Of a DNA stretch of 64,000 nt, positions 54,673-64,000 are shown piece after piece. The DNA is from Sambucus nigra (taxonomy: Eukaryota > Streptophyta > Magnoliopsida > Dipsacales > Adoxaceae): assembly GCA_949130495.1 (NCBI GenBank), contig OX422217.1, forward strand, positions 540,393,137 through 540,457,136, in the 5' to 3' direction. Under the pieces are notes generated by a model that saw only the letters and a program-made list of their open reading frames with translations, did no database searches and was not told where the DNA came from. Made by a program: the position numbers and the translations under genes. How positions within the stretch are numbered: the stretch's first letter is position 1; each line of letters starts with the position of its first letter.

Positions 54673-56840
54673 TGGCAAGGATCGGTAATAGGTCAGTGTC
54701 TGAGTTTAGGAAGTTTTATAATATCCAGAGTGGGTAGAGATTGAGTGTGTCCCTCCCCCTAGAAATGTTAGAGAGATAGAGGGTGCCCATTGGATCCATG
54801 TCTTGCTGTTTTCCCAAGGGGGACTAACTTTTCCTCCCAACAACCTATTCTTGCACTTCTTTGGTTATTTCAACATTGTTCCTGTATAGTGTTCGCCCAA
54901 TGTATGGAAGATAATCAATGGTGTTCATAGAATAAATCGGTTATATGGTACCAAGTTAGGGCTCGCTGAGGTCTTCTTTTGCTATTCTTTTTCTCCAACA
55001 AGTTCGGGTGTTCTCTATCTCAAAGACAGGAGTCCTGACAGGGTATTGGTAGTAAACCTACCTGATTCCCATTGGCAAGAGGGTTTCCTTCCTAGGAATT
55101 GATAGTTTTCTCCCCAGTATGAAGGATCGAGGTCTGATAGGTTCTTTGTTCCCTTTTATGGGGAAGAATACATAGGTAGACTTTTCTCCGTTCCTTCAAT
55201 TTCTTTACTGATTTGTGATCTTTCTGACTTTCCCTATTTTTTCTTCAGCGAGGTCGAAGAACTTGGAACCTGCTCTCAGCGAGGTTCGTCTTTCTGAATT
55301 GGTCAAGGCCTGGAATATCAGGGAGTCTTTAGTTGACGACGAGCATCCCCGGTCCGCTGCTTTCTTGCTCGAAAATAAAAACATTGGTTCTAGTTTTATA
55401 GTGAGGCCGGTAGATAGTATCCCTGAATTTGATACCTCTGAAGAGACTGCTGCTGATCCTATTCAGTTGGATGCGGAGGAGAGAAGTTTTGAGAGTGATA
55501 TCGCAGGTCGTGTTGAAGGCAATTTTAGTGAAGGGAGCTCCAGTGATGGTAGCTCTTCTGATTTGGAGGAAGTTTCTGAAGCTCGAGCATCTTCGAGCAC
55601 GTCCAGCAGTTCAAGTGAGGAGATGGTTCCTCCCAGGAAAAACTTGATTCGAGATGATAATGACGATGATCACGTGCTCCTCGCCTAGAGGTCAAAGAAG
55701 CAGAAGTCCAATACTAGGGCTGTTGCTACTGGCTCTCGGTCTTCTGCTCAGGATCAGGAGAGGAAGAGGAAAGAAGAAGAACAGTTGAGGGAGAGAGAGA
55801 GAAAAAGGGAAGAGGGGAGAAAGAAGATGGAGGAGAAGAAAAGGATGGAGGAGAAGAGGAGGATAGATAAAGAGAAAAAGGAGGAGAGTAGAAGGATGGA
55901 ATCAAGGACGAAGGTTGGGCAGGCCTTAGTCCAGGTGTTCTCATTGCCCGAGGGGGCCTCAATTGTTATTTCCCCTCAGTTGGCCCCCGCGTTGCTCGAG
56001 AGGGTAGTTCTTCCTGCTGATGGCCAAAGGGCACTGGGGTCTGATTAATTGGCCATGCAGGCTAGCCAGAGGCTAGCCTTAGTAAGACCTTTTCTTCTTT
56101 CTAATGCTCTATTAAGTTTTAGCTATTTCCTTTTCTTGATGTTTTCTTTGTTTTTGCAGTTTGTGACTGACTTTGCCATGCTCTATCGCTCTCGTGACGA
56201 GCTGGTGAGCAGGAACAGTGAGTTGGAGCAGCAAAATGCTGCCTTGAAAGTGAGGGGCACTCAACTGGAGGCAGATCTAAAGACTGCTAATGTTGCCCGA
56301 GCTTCTTCTGACTTGGCCCTCTTCAATTCCAATCGAGAGAGGGATGCGGCGGTTAAAGAGATGATCGAGCTGAGGTGGGCTTATAACCTGGTCTGCTCGA
56401 GCAAGTTGGCCGTCGTAGAAGAGAATAAAGTGCTGGCCGAGCAGCTGAAGGAGAAAGAGTCCCAGGCAGCCACCATCAAGGAGGATTCATACAACTCCGG
56501 GTGGACTGCTGCATATGAAGATGTCGAGGTTCAGATAGGCTACATCAGCCATTTGAACTTCAAGAAGGGCTGGAATAAGGCCCTCTTAGCTACTGGTGTC
56601 GATGTTGACTCTCCTCTGTTCGACGAGCACGACCCGGGCCCGAAGCCAACTGTGGATGAAGAAGCGCCCCAGCCATTGAAGGCGTTGATCCTGCCTCTCA
56701 GACAATTCCTGCCGATGCTCGCCCTGCCCAGGCGACTGAGGTTATCCCTGCAGAGGGGGATACCTCTACTGCTGTTGACAAGGGGAAGCAGCCAGCTACC
56801 ACTGGGCAGCCTGAGGTTGTTAGTTAATTTACTTCTATGA
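54673..56840 (+). pseudogene. Antisense gene of Tat element 2 (gypsy-type transposon domain, coiled coil)
   Basis: It is opposite to pol. From MARIGNRSVSEFRKF (54,673) a broken domain follows in shifting frames: LTFPPNNLFLHFFGYFNIVP, SPNVWKIINGV, a match in style to the PF04195-like region of element 1. An exon from about 55,249 (after TTCTTCAG) to about 56,095 gives ARSKNLEPALSEVRLSELVK, a serine/acid-rich stretch, then a highly charged E/R/K coiled coil (55,760-55,900). A third exon from 56,160 (after TTTTGCAG) gives a long coiled coil starting FVTDFAMLYRSRDELVSRN. Stops near 54,737, 55,686 and 56,046 and a shift near 56,680 break it. A poly(A)-like AATGAAATAAAAA follows at 56,904. Confidence 0.65.
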
Positions 56841-56979
56841 CTACTTTTGTATTTTTGCTTGTAATTTTCCTTTTTGCTGCTCGATGTACTTTAACCCTTA
56901 TCAATGAAATAAAAAGGTTTCTTTTTTTCCAGTGCACTGATTTATTTTTCTTTCCATTGCCCTTTTATTGCTTGTAGTC

Positions 56980-57891
56980 GATTGATGTCGATGATTATAT
57001 ACCAGTCACTTCTCAATTGGGAAGAATGCTTGGACCTTATGTGAGTTCTGAAGTTCATCATACTTTTGTGAGGATTTGCAAATCACTGCGATTAAGAAAC
57101 AAGCGCTTCATAGAGCAGACTGAGCTTGTTGTTAGGCTGAAGGGCAGGCTCCAAGAGATGGAGGATGTTGGTGCCTTAGTCCAATAGGAGGTGGATGCAC
57201 TAAGAGCGAATCTATTAGAGGCTTCTGAGATCAATTAGGTTGGGGAAATTCTTCAGCAGGAGAATAAGGCTTTGAGGAAAGAGGTCTCGCGACTTAGGGA
57301 GCATGCGCCGAGCACTGCTCTTGTGGTATTGCGAGGTTCTTCCGCGTCGCGAGCTAGGGTGGCTTGAGCGACGTTCCTCCTATGCTGCGAGGCTCTACTT
57401 TTCCACCCGTTCCGCGAGCTGACAGGAGCACCAGGAGTTCAGATAGGGAAATAAAAGAGCTTCGTGGTGATGTCCAGCGAGCATATGTGATTGCTGCTGG
57501 GTTTCAAAGGGATGTTGCTCGGCTGCGGCACCTGTTTAAAAAAGGGCCTTGGTGAGTATGGGCCGACGGTTATGACCAGAGTTAGCTAGATGCTCCAACG
57601 AGGCTGACAGAGTTTGAAGAGCTCGCCTTCATCAGGGGGTGGTTGAGTGCCTTGAGGGAGATGAAAGTTCCAAGGAACTCAATGCTCTGGTATCGCCATA
57701 AAATATCTCCTTCCACTCGGATGCCTAACACCTTCCGGAGAGATGATCAGTGGATACCCATTGATGCCATCCCTCGGCAGCTATTGGAGTCGGATGCTAA
57801 CGAAGTCGAGGAAGAGTTAGTTCCCCCTCCCAATGATGGTCGAAGAGCTCAAGTGCCTAATTATCTTTCTCGGAGGGCTCACCCTCACTAA
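56980..57891 (+). pseudogene. Second antisense coding block in Tat element 2, unidentified
   Basis: After a CTTGTAG acceptor-like site the + strand reads SIDVDDYIPVTSQLGRMLGP, FVRICKSLRLRNKRFIEQTE and VRLKGRLQEMEDVG. Coiled-coil sequence follows (KALRKEVSRLREHAPS), then REIKELRGDVQRAYVIAAGF and MKVPRNSMLWYRHKISPST, ending RRAHPH. It is interrupted by four or five stops and at least one shift. It has no counterpart in Tat element 1. It could be extra 3' exons of the preceding antisense gene or a captured sequence. I do not recognise a family. Confidence 0.5.
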
Positions 57892-58617
57892 GATTCTCTC
57901 TGTAGTAACCCGTGTATTTTGTATTGAAGTGATGTAAAGTTAATGTTTTGGGCGAGTTCGTCGACTAAACATGTATTGTATTTGCTATAAATGTGATGAA
58001 TTAATATAAAATTTATGTTTTGGGCAAATTTGCCAACTAAAAAAGTATCTTATATTTTCCATATCTTTGCTTAAAAAATCTTGAGCCTATCTTGGCTGAC
58101 TAGATTTGTATGTTCGCATTATCAAGTAAGTGTCCTTCCAGTCCAGTATGCCAAAGAGATACCATTCTGCCTCACTTTACCTTTTAGGTTGTGTCGTCAC
58201 ACTCCCTTAGGCCTAAGTGTGGCAATTGGCGAGGACACACCTGGTGTTGGATGCTCTGTCCGATCAGGATTTTATTCAACCAAACATCGTTTGGTGACCA
58301 ATTTTGACTTGGCCATATTGCCTAAGGATCTTTTGTAGGGCTTCATATATTGCCAGGGGCAATGCTAAGAGGTCTTTCATATTTCATAACGAAAACCTGA
58401 GGAGGGTCATTTTCCTGCTATAGCGTACTGATCAATGTGCCTGTTACTTGGAAAAGGTGTGTGAGTTATAAAGTTTATTTATTCATACGTCGTAAAATGC
58501 AAATTAGTTGACTGATACTTCGTAGAATGTAACTGCCAAACAACTTTTTATTAATGATAAGGAAATGAACTTCCAGTTTTATAATTGAAGATGAAAAGAA
58601 GAATTTAGAAATAAAAT
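57892..58617. other. Non-coding spacer of Tat element 2
   Basis: It separates the antisense blocks from the integrase 3' end. A short + frame at 58,081-58,338 has no recognisable features. Confidence 0.5.
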
Positions 58618-59878
58618 TTCTTAAGGTTGGCTGCATTCCACGCTCGAGGTATCTCTCTGCCTTCCATCGTTTCCAAGTGATAGGCTCCTTGCAGATCGTC
58701 TCTAGTTATCTTAAATGGTCCTTCCCAGTTTGGCCCTAGCTTGCCGTCTGACGGTTTTACTGCGCTGCCTAGGACTTTCCTCAGGACATAGTCCCCAGTT
58801 CGGAATGTCCTTGGATTGACCTTATTGTTGTAGTGCCTTGTGAGCTACTACTGATAGCTTGCTAGTTTCACTAGGGCTAGCTCGCGACGTTCATCGGCTA
58901 GGTCGAGTTTGGCGAGCAATGCTGCATTATTATTGCCCTGATTGACAAGGCTAGTCCTCATTGTTGGCAAGCCTGCTTCTAAGGGGATGACTGCTTCCGT
59001 CCCATACGTCAATGAGAATGGGGTTTCCCCTGTCGCTCGTCGTGGAGTAGTACGGTAAGCCCATAGAATATGTGGTAACTCATTTACCCATGCGCCTTTG
59101 GCTTGCTCTAATCATTTCTTTAATCCGTCGATCACCATTTTGTTGGAAGCCTTGGCTTGGCCATTGCTCTGAGGATAGGCCACCGAGCTGAAATGGTGTC
59201 TGATTCCATGTTCGTTACAGAAACTCTGAAAAGAGCCGCTTTCAAACTGCATTCCATTGTCTGTGATGATGGTTCTGGGATGCTAAAACGGGTGATTATA
59301 TTTTTCCATATGAACCTTATCATATCTGCATCTCGGATGTTCGCTAGGGGTTTCGCCTCGATCCATTTGGTGAAGTAATCAGTTGCGATCAATAGATATT
59401 TGCGATTGCCGGTAGCGGTAGAAAGTGGTCCTACGATGTCCATTCCCCATTGGGCGAATGGCCATGGGCTGGATAGTGATTTTAGGTCGTTAGCAGGTTG
59501 GTGGACCATAGGAGTGTGAAGTTGGCATTTCAGGCACTTGCGAACATAGATCGCAGAGTCCCTTTACATATATGGCCACTAATAGCCTTCCTTCATTGCT
59601 CGGAAATCCAGGGACCTTCCTTCAATATGGCTTCCACAGATTCCCTCGTGAAGTTCATGTAGAACCTGCTCGACATTCCTTGGGTGAACGCATTGAAGGT
59701 ATGGACCGAAAAAGGATCTCTTATATAGCTTGCCCTCTGGTGATAAGTAAAAGCGAGCAGCTTTTACTCTTATCTGGTGGGCAATCTTCTTGTCATCTGG
59801 TAGCGTGCCATCCTTCAAATAGTTCCTTAAAGGGTCCATCCAGCTGGGTGCTGACTCCACTTGGAGCATCTGCTCCAC
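58618..59878 (-). pseudogene. Integrase of Tat element 2
   Basis: The N-terminal zinc region reads HELHEGICGSHIEGRSLDF, later KCLKCQLH. The core includes WGMDIVGPLSTATGNRKYLL and ATDYFTKWIEAKPLANI. The C-terminal module reads KLGPNWEGPFKITRDDLQGA and ends RAWNAANLKKFYF. A stop near 59,560 and a frame change after FSIP break it. Confidence 0.87.
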
Positions 59879-59929
59879 GCCTGGCGGCTTGCTGTTACAG
59901 TTAATGCTCAGATGAGCGAGGAAATCGAT

Positions 59930-61790
59930 GGGGATTGTTCTTTTTAGGTCGAAATCGACTGCTGAACTCAGGGCTGCTAGGGCGTCAGCATGGTTGTTCT
60001 GCCCCTGGGGAATTGTTGGACATTGATCTCTTCGAAGCTAGCCATTAGTCTTTTTACTAAGGCGAGGTACGTTGCCATTCTTTCATCTTTTGCATTGTAG
60101 TCTCCACTTATCTGATTGAAGACTAATTGAGATTCGCCGAACACCTGTAAATGCTTTGCTCCCAAAGTGTGCGCCTTCTGGGGGCCGGCTATTAAGGCTT
60201 CGTATTCTGCTTCGTTGTTGGAGGCTTTAAATCTAAGCCTGATTCCTTGTTCAAGGATTGTATCCTCTGGAGTAATGAGGACAATGCCTACTCCTGCCCC
60301 CTTTGAGTTGGAGGCTCCATCAACGAACAATTTCCAGGTTTCCTCCGCCGCGTGGTTCCCCTTTTGTCTTCCTGGTTGAGGTTGGTTAGAAGGTTGCTCG
60401 CCTGTGAATTCGGCTATGAAATCAGTAAGGACCTGCCCCTTGATTGCGTTCCTTGGTTGAAATTGGAGGTCAAATCGTCCGAGCTCGACTAACCATTTAT
60501 ACAGTCTGCCCGATAAATCCGCCTTCCTCAGGATTGCTTTAAGGGGGTGCGATGTAAGGACGATTATAGTGTGGGCTTCAAAATAGTGCTTCAGCTTCCT
60601 CGAAGCCACTACTAATGCAAATGCGAGCTTCTCCAATGGTAGGTACCTCTGCTCGGCGTCTAGTAAGGTCTTGCTCACGTGATAAACGGGGTGCTGGATT
60701 CCTGCAACTTCGCACATTAATGCAGGACTGACAGTGTGGTTGGAAACGGAGAGGTATAAGTACAAGGAATTTGTTTCCTGTGGTATGACGAGCAGTGGTG
60801 GGGAGCTGAGGTAAGCTTTGAGCTCGTCCAATGCCCCCGAGCAATCTTGGTTCCATTCTACCGTTTTGTTTCCCTTTAAAAGCTGGAAGAAAGGCTTTCA
60901 CTTCTCGGAGGACTTAGAGATAAAGCGGTTTAAGGCAGCGAGCATATCGATGAGCTTCTATACGTCCCGGATTATGTAAAGAGGTTGTACCCTGTTTATT
61001 GCATCGATCTGGTCTGGGTTAGCCTCGATGCCTCTGTTACTGACCAAGTACCCAAGAAATTTTCCTGACTGGACACCGAAGGAACACTTGCTAGCGTTAA
61101 GTTTCATTCGGTACTTCCTGAGGATTTCGAAGGTGTTTGACAGGTCTGAGAGGTGGTATTCTTTCTTCTTGATTTTAACGAGCATATCATCGATGTAGAC
61201 CTCCATGGTGTCTCCCATTTGGTCCTTGAACATCTTGGTGACCAACCGCTGGTAGGTTGCCCCTGCGTTTTTTAGCCCGAAGGGCATGACCTTGTAACAG
61301 TATAACCCAACTGTGGTGATGAATGATGTTTTGTCCTGGTCTGGGGTATACAGAGGGATCTGATGATACCCTGAGTATGGGTCCAGAAAACTCATCCTCT
61401 CGTGAGCTGTAGTGGCGTCTACCAGTTGATCAATTTTTGGGAGGGGGAAACTGTCTTTCGGGCACGCTCTATTGAGGTCAGTGAAGTCGATGCAAACTCT
61501 CCACTTCCCGTTTCTTTTTGGAACTACTCCTAAGTTGGATAATCATTTGGGGAATTGTACCTCCCGTATGGATCCTACATCCAGAAGTTTTTCCACGGCT
61601 TTTGCCTTCTTGGGTGCAGTTCGTCATGCCTTCTGCGCAATTGGTTTGAAGGTGGGATCGACGTGAAGCTGATGACAAACCATACTAGGATCAATTCCAG
61701 GCAGCTCGTATGGCTCCCACACAAAGACGTCTACATTGTTTCTTAGCAGGGTAGTCAATTCCTTCTTCTCCTGATCTGTGAGAGAAGCTC
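59930..61790 (-). pseudogene. Reverse transcriptase and dual RNase H of Tat element 2
   Basis: RT motifs: KWRVCIDFTDLNRACPKDSF, MSFLDPYSGYHQIPL, KVMPFGLKNAGATYQRLVT, active site VYIDDMLVK. The first RNase H includes PVYHVSKTLLDAEQRYLPLE and GRFDLQFQPRNAIKGQVLTD. The second begins WKLFVDGASNSKGAGVGIVL with NNEAEYEALIAG. Frame breaks lie at 60,957, near 60,840 and after 59,977. The tandem RNase H layout matches element 1. Confidence 0.9.
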
Positions 61791-61911
61791 CAATCAAGAA
61801 GATCCTGCTGTCATTGCAATATCCAGTTGTGATTTACTCCAGGTCCTTGATGACACGTTCAGAGGGGAGGAGCCTGGTCTCCTCTACTCCGGGCCTTCCG
61901 TATTTTAATTG

Positions 61912-62500
61912 CTATTTCGAAGGTATCAGACCTTCTTGTTCTTCAACCTTCTCGCTGCGCTTGTCAGCCTTCTTCTCTGGTTTTGGGCAGATGGTTGCTA
62001 TGAAGCATCTTCTCGCCATCGCTTGGTTGCCATGGATCTCCATTACCCCACGCTCGGTCACATACTTTAGTTTTCGATGGTAGATCGAGGAGACTGCCTT
62101 CATTGCGTGTAACCACCTTCTGCCGAGGATAGCCTGATATGGCGAGTCAATATCGACCACCAGAAATTCGATCATTTTAGAAACATTTCCTACCCTTACT
62201 GGCAGCACGATCTTTCCTAAGGGCATAGTCATCTTTCCAGCGAAGCCAACTAAAGGGATAGTAGCTTCCTTCAGGTCGACAATGCTTAATTTCAATTTTC
62301 TGAACAAGTCAAGATACATCACCTCGGACGAGCTTCCTTGGTCGACGAGCAATTTATCGACGTCATAGTTCGCTATCTTGAGAGTAATGATTAAAGCATC
62401 ATGATGTGGGGTTCTCACTCCCACCAGATCTTCATCCATAAATACAATATGCTTACTATAGTCGATGTCATCTGCTCGCCAACGCTTTCCTGACTGTGTT
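61912..62500 (-). pseudogene. Aspartic protease of Tat element 2
   Basis: The active site region reads LLVDQGSSSEVMYLDLF, with glutamine in place of the usual threonine/glycine. It is followed by LVGFAGKMTMPLGKIVLPV and SPYQAILGRRWLHAMKAV. It is fused in one frame to the gag C-terminus upstream. Confidence 0.82.
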
Positions 62501-64000
62501 TTCGCTGGATCGATCTGAAAAGCTTGCATCACCGCCGTAAGCTTTTTCACCTCCATTCGAGCTGAATTTCCCTGAATCTGCTTCATGTCAGATACCCCAT
62601 GAATTATTGTGAATTCGTGGCCGGTATCATCTTTAAGCACGTTATCGGGCCTTGCCTCTCTATGGGAAGCAACTTTCTCCACCTTTTTTTCCACGAATTC
62701 ATTCAGATGTCCAGATTGGGCCAGCTCTTCGAGGTGGGACTTAAGAGCTTTGCAATGCTCAGTTTTATGTCCTCCCTCTTTGTGAAAAACGCATCTCAGC
62801 GCGTTGTTTCTCTTCGAGGGATCTCCTCCCATTTTCCTGGGCCACTTGATGAATGATTCGTCTTTGATTTTTGCGAGGATTTTGTAAATTGGTTCCCTGA
62901 AGACTGTGTTGACCGCCTGAAATGCTTTCGACACATCATTGTTGCCTGCGTTCTTGGAGCCATTTTTGCCCCCGTTCTTTCCTCCTTTCTTCTGGTTCTC
63001 AGTTTTGTCACTGCCCTTGGCAACGAGCTTAGCTCAACCGTTTTCTCCTGTGCTGAGACGGGTGACATCTTCCACCTTGGCATATTTCTCGATGCGGGCC
63101 ATTAGGTCGTCGATGGTGATGGATTCCTTCTTCGTCAGGGGCTGGTACAGAAGGGAAAATCTAGGTAGCCCAATTTTAAAAGAGGTCACTCCCACTTGCT
63201 CTGAGCAGTCCTCAACCTCGTTGAATAACTCCCAATACCTCTTCGCGTAGTCTCGGAGGGTCTTGAGGCATTTTTTTCATTGTTAGAAAAGCATTCACCC
63301 TTTTAGGATGGGAGCTACTAGTAATGAATCGGGCCGTGAAGAGTTCGGCCAGGGACTTGAAACTCCTGATGGATCGGTGGGGGAGCCTTTCGAACCATTT
63401 CTGAGCTACATCATGCAGGCTCGAGGGAAAAATTCGGCACATTAGTGCGTCTCGATTATTCTAGAGAGTCATGGCCTGCCGATATTGCCTGACGTGATCA
63501 ATGGGATCAGTCTTACCATCATAGATCTTGAACCTTGGAATAGCAAACTTCTCGGGGGCTTCTTTTTCTTCTATTTCCCTCGAGAAAGGTGATTTCATCT
63601 GAGTTTTGAGAGCTCGCTTTGCGAGTTCTCGGGTCGATCCCGTACCGTGATGTGTAAGGTGTTAGTCCATCTCCCTTCGAACCAGACTTCGTATGTTCTC
63701 GTTGCTGCTATTCGGGCTCATGTGATTGCGAGCTAGTCGCAGTTGCTCGAGCAGGTTGCCCTCTGACTCGTTCCCTCAGCTTTCTGGGATCCACGCCTGG
63801 GGCTCCTTCCTCGGCTGCGAGACTTGCTCGCCTGAGGGCTAGGAGTGCGGTATGGGCGCCTTTTGGTACCACGATAGAGCTCTCTCTCCATTCTTTTTAA
63901 CCTTCTTTTTAGGCGAGCATTCTCAGCCTCATGACTGCGAGAAGACTCCCTTTGCTCGTGGAGCCTCGCCTCATATGCATCAATCAGCCTGGATATCTAC
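62501..64000 (-). pseudogene. Gag of Tat element 2 (runs off the window)
   Basis: The gag core reads SLHDVAQKWFERLPHRSIRS and FKSLAELFTARFI (Retrotrans_gag type, 63,212-63,442). Toward the protease a knuckle-like CVFHKEGGHKTEHCKALKSH is near 62,760. Frame changes lie near 63,280, 63,050 and 62,935. The region above 63,450 is arginine- and serine-rich N-terminal gag in broken frames. The start codon lies beyond 64,000 or near the edge and is not identified. Confidence 0.75.

Larger units (their letters stand above)
53873..64000 (-). mobile_element. Tat-lineage Gypsy element 2, truncated by window end
   Basis: On the - strand it carries gag, protease, RT, two RNase H domains and integrase in the same order as the 33-45 kb element. 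It then has + strand antisense genes and a short 3' LTR. The proteins differ clearly from element 1, so it is a separate Tat family. Stops and shifts are frequent. The 5' LTR and primer site lie beyond 64,000. Confidence 0.88.

Overview
The window is nuclear DNA of a plant, most likely a eudicot. It has short GT-AG introns, a plant-type beta-propeller gene, a plant lipid phosphate phosphatase remnant, and plant LTR retrotransposon lineages (chromovirus, Athila-like, Tat, Copia) with plant CACTA and hAT-like DNA elements. Only one host gene looks intact: a four-exon, 713-codon DPP6-N/TolB-like propeller protein on the + strand (18,813-21,449). No rRNA, tRNA, CRISPR or bacterial-type operon was seen.

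Layout. 1-5,081: decayed 3' end of a Tekay-like chromovirus (integrase remnant, then a 3 kb LTR with an internal minisatellite). 5.6-8.5 kb: two broken host-gene remnants on the - strand (an unnamed membrane protein and a lipid phosphate phosphatase). About 9.65-15.3 kb: a - strand Athila-like element that keeps gag and protease but lacks RT and integrase. 15.8-17.7 kb: two CACTA-type ends and a Copia LTR. 18.6-21.6 kb: the intact gene. 21.7-46.7 kb: an old Copia element, split first by a 0.6 kb hAT-like element and then by a CACTA transposon (23,266-46,027, TSD TAA). The CACTA was itself split by a gag-only Copia element (25,127-31,801, TSD AAATT) and a 12 kb Tat-type Gypsy element (33,298-45,343, TSD GTTGT). 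46,744-52,956: a second gag-only Copia element (TSD TCAGC). 53,873 to the window end: a second, more degenerate Tat element running off the edge.

The target-site duplications and restored reading frames give a relative order: old Copia, then CACTA, then the two elements inside CACTA. The two gag-only Copia elements have near-identical LTRs and long open gag frames, so they are recent and were presumably moved by enzymes of full-length relatives. Both Tat elements carry an antisense spliced gene between the 3' LTR and integrase, and both have a second RNase H. Many frames are closed by TAG where tryptophan (TGG) is expected, as methylated-cytosine decay would produce.

The features most worth a second look are the two gag-only elements, the antisense Tat genes (with an extra sense-strand block in the second copy), and clusters of family-specific CpG palindromes in the LTRs of four unrelated element families.
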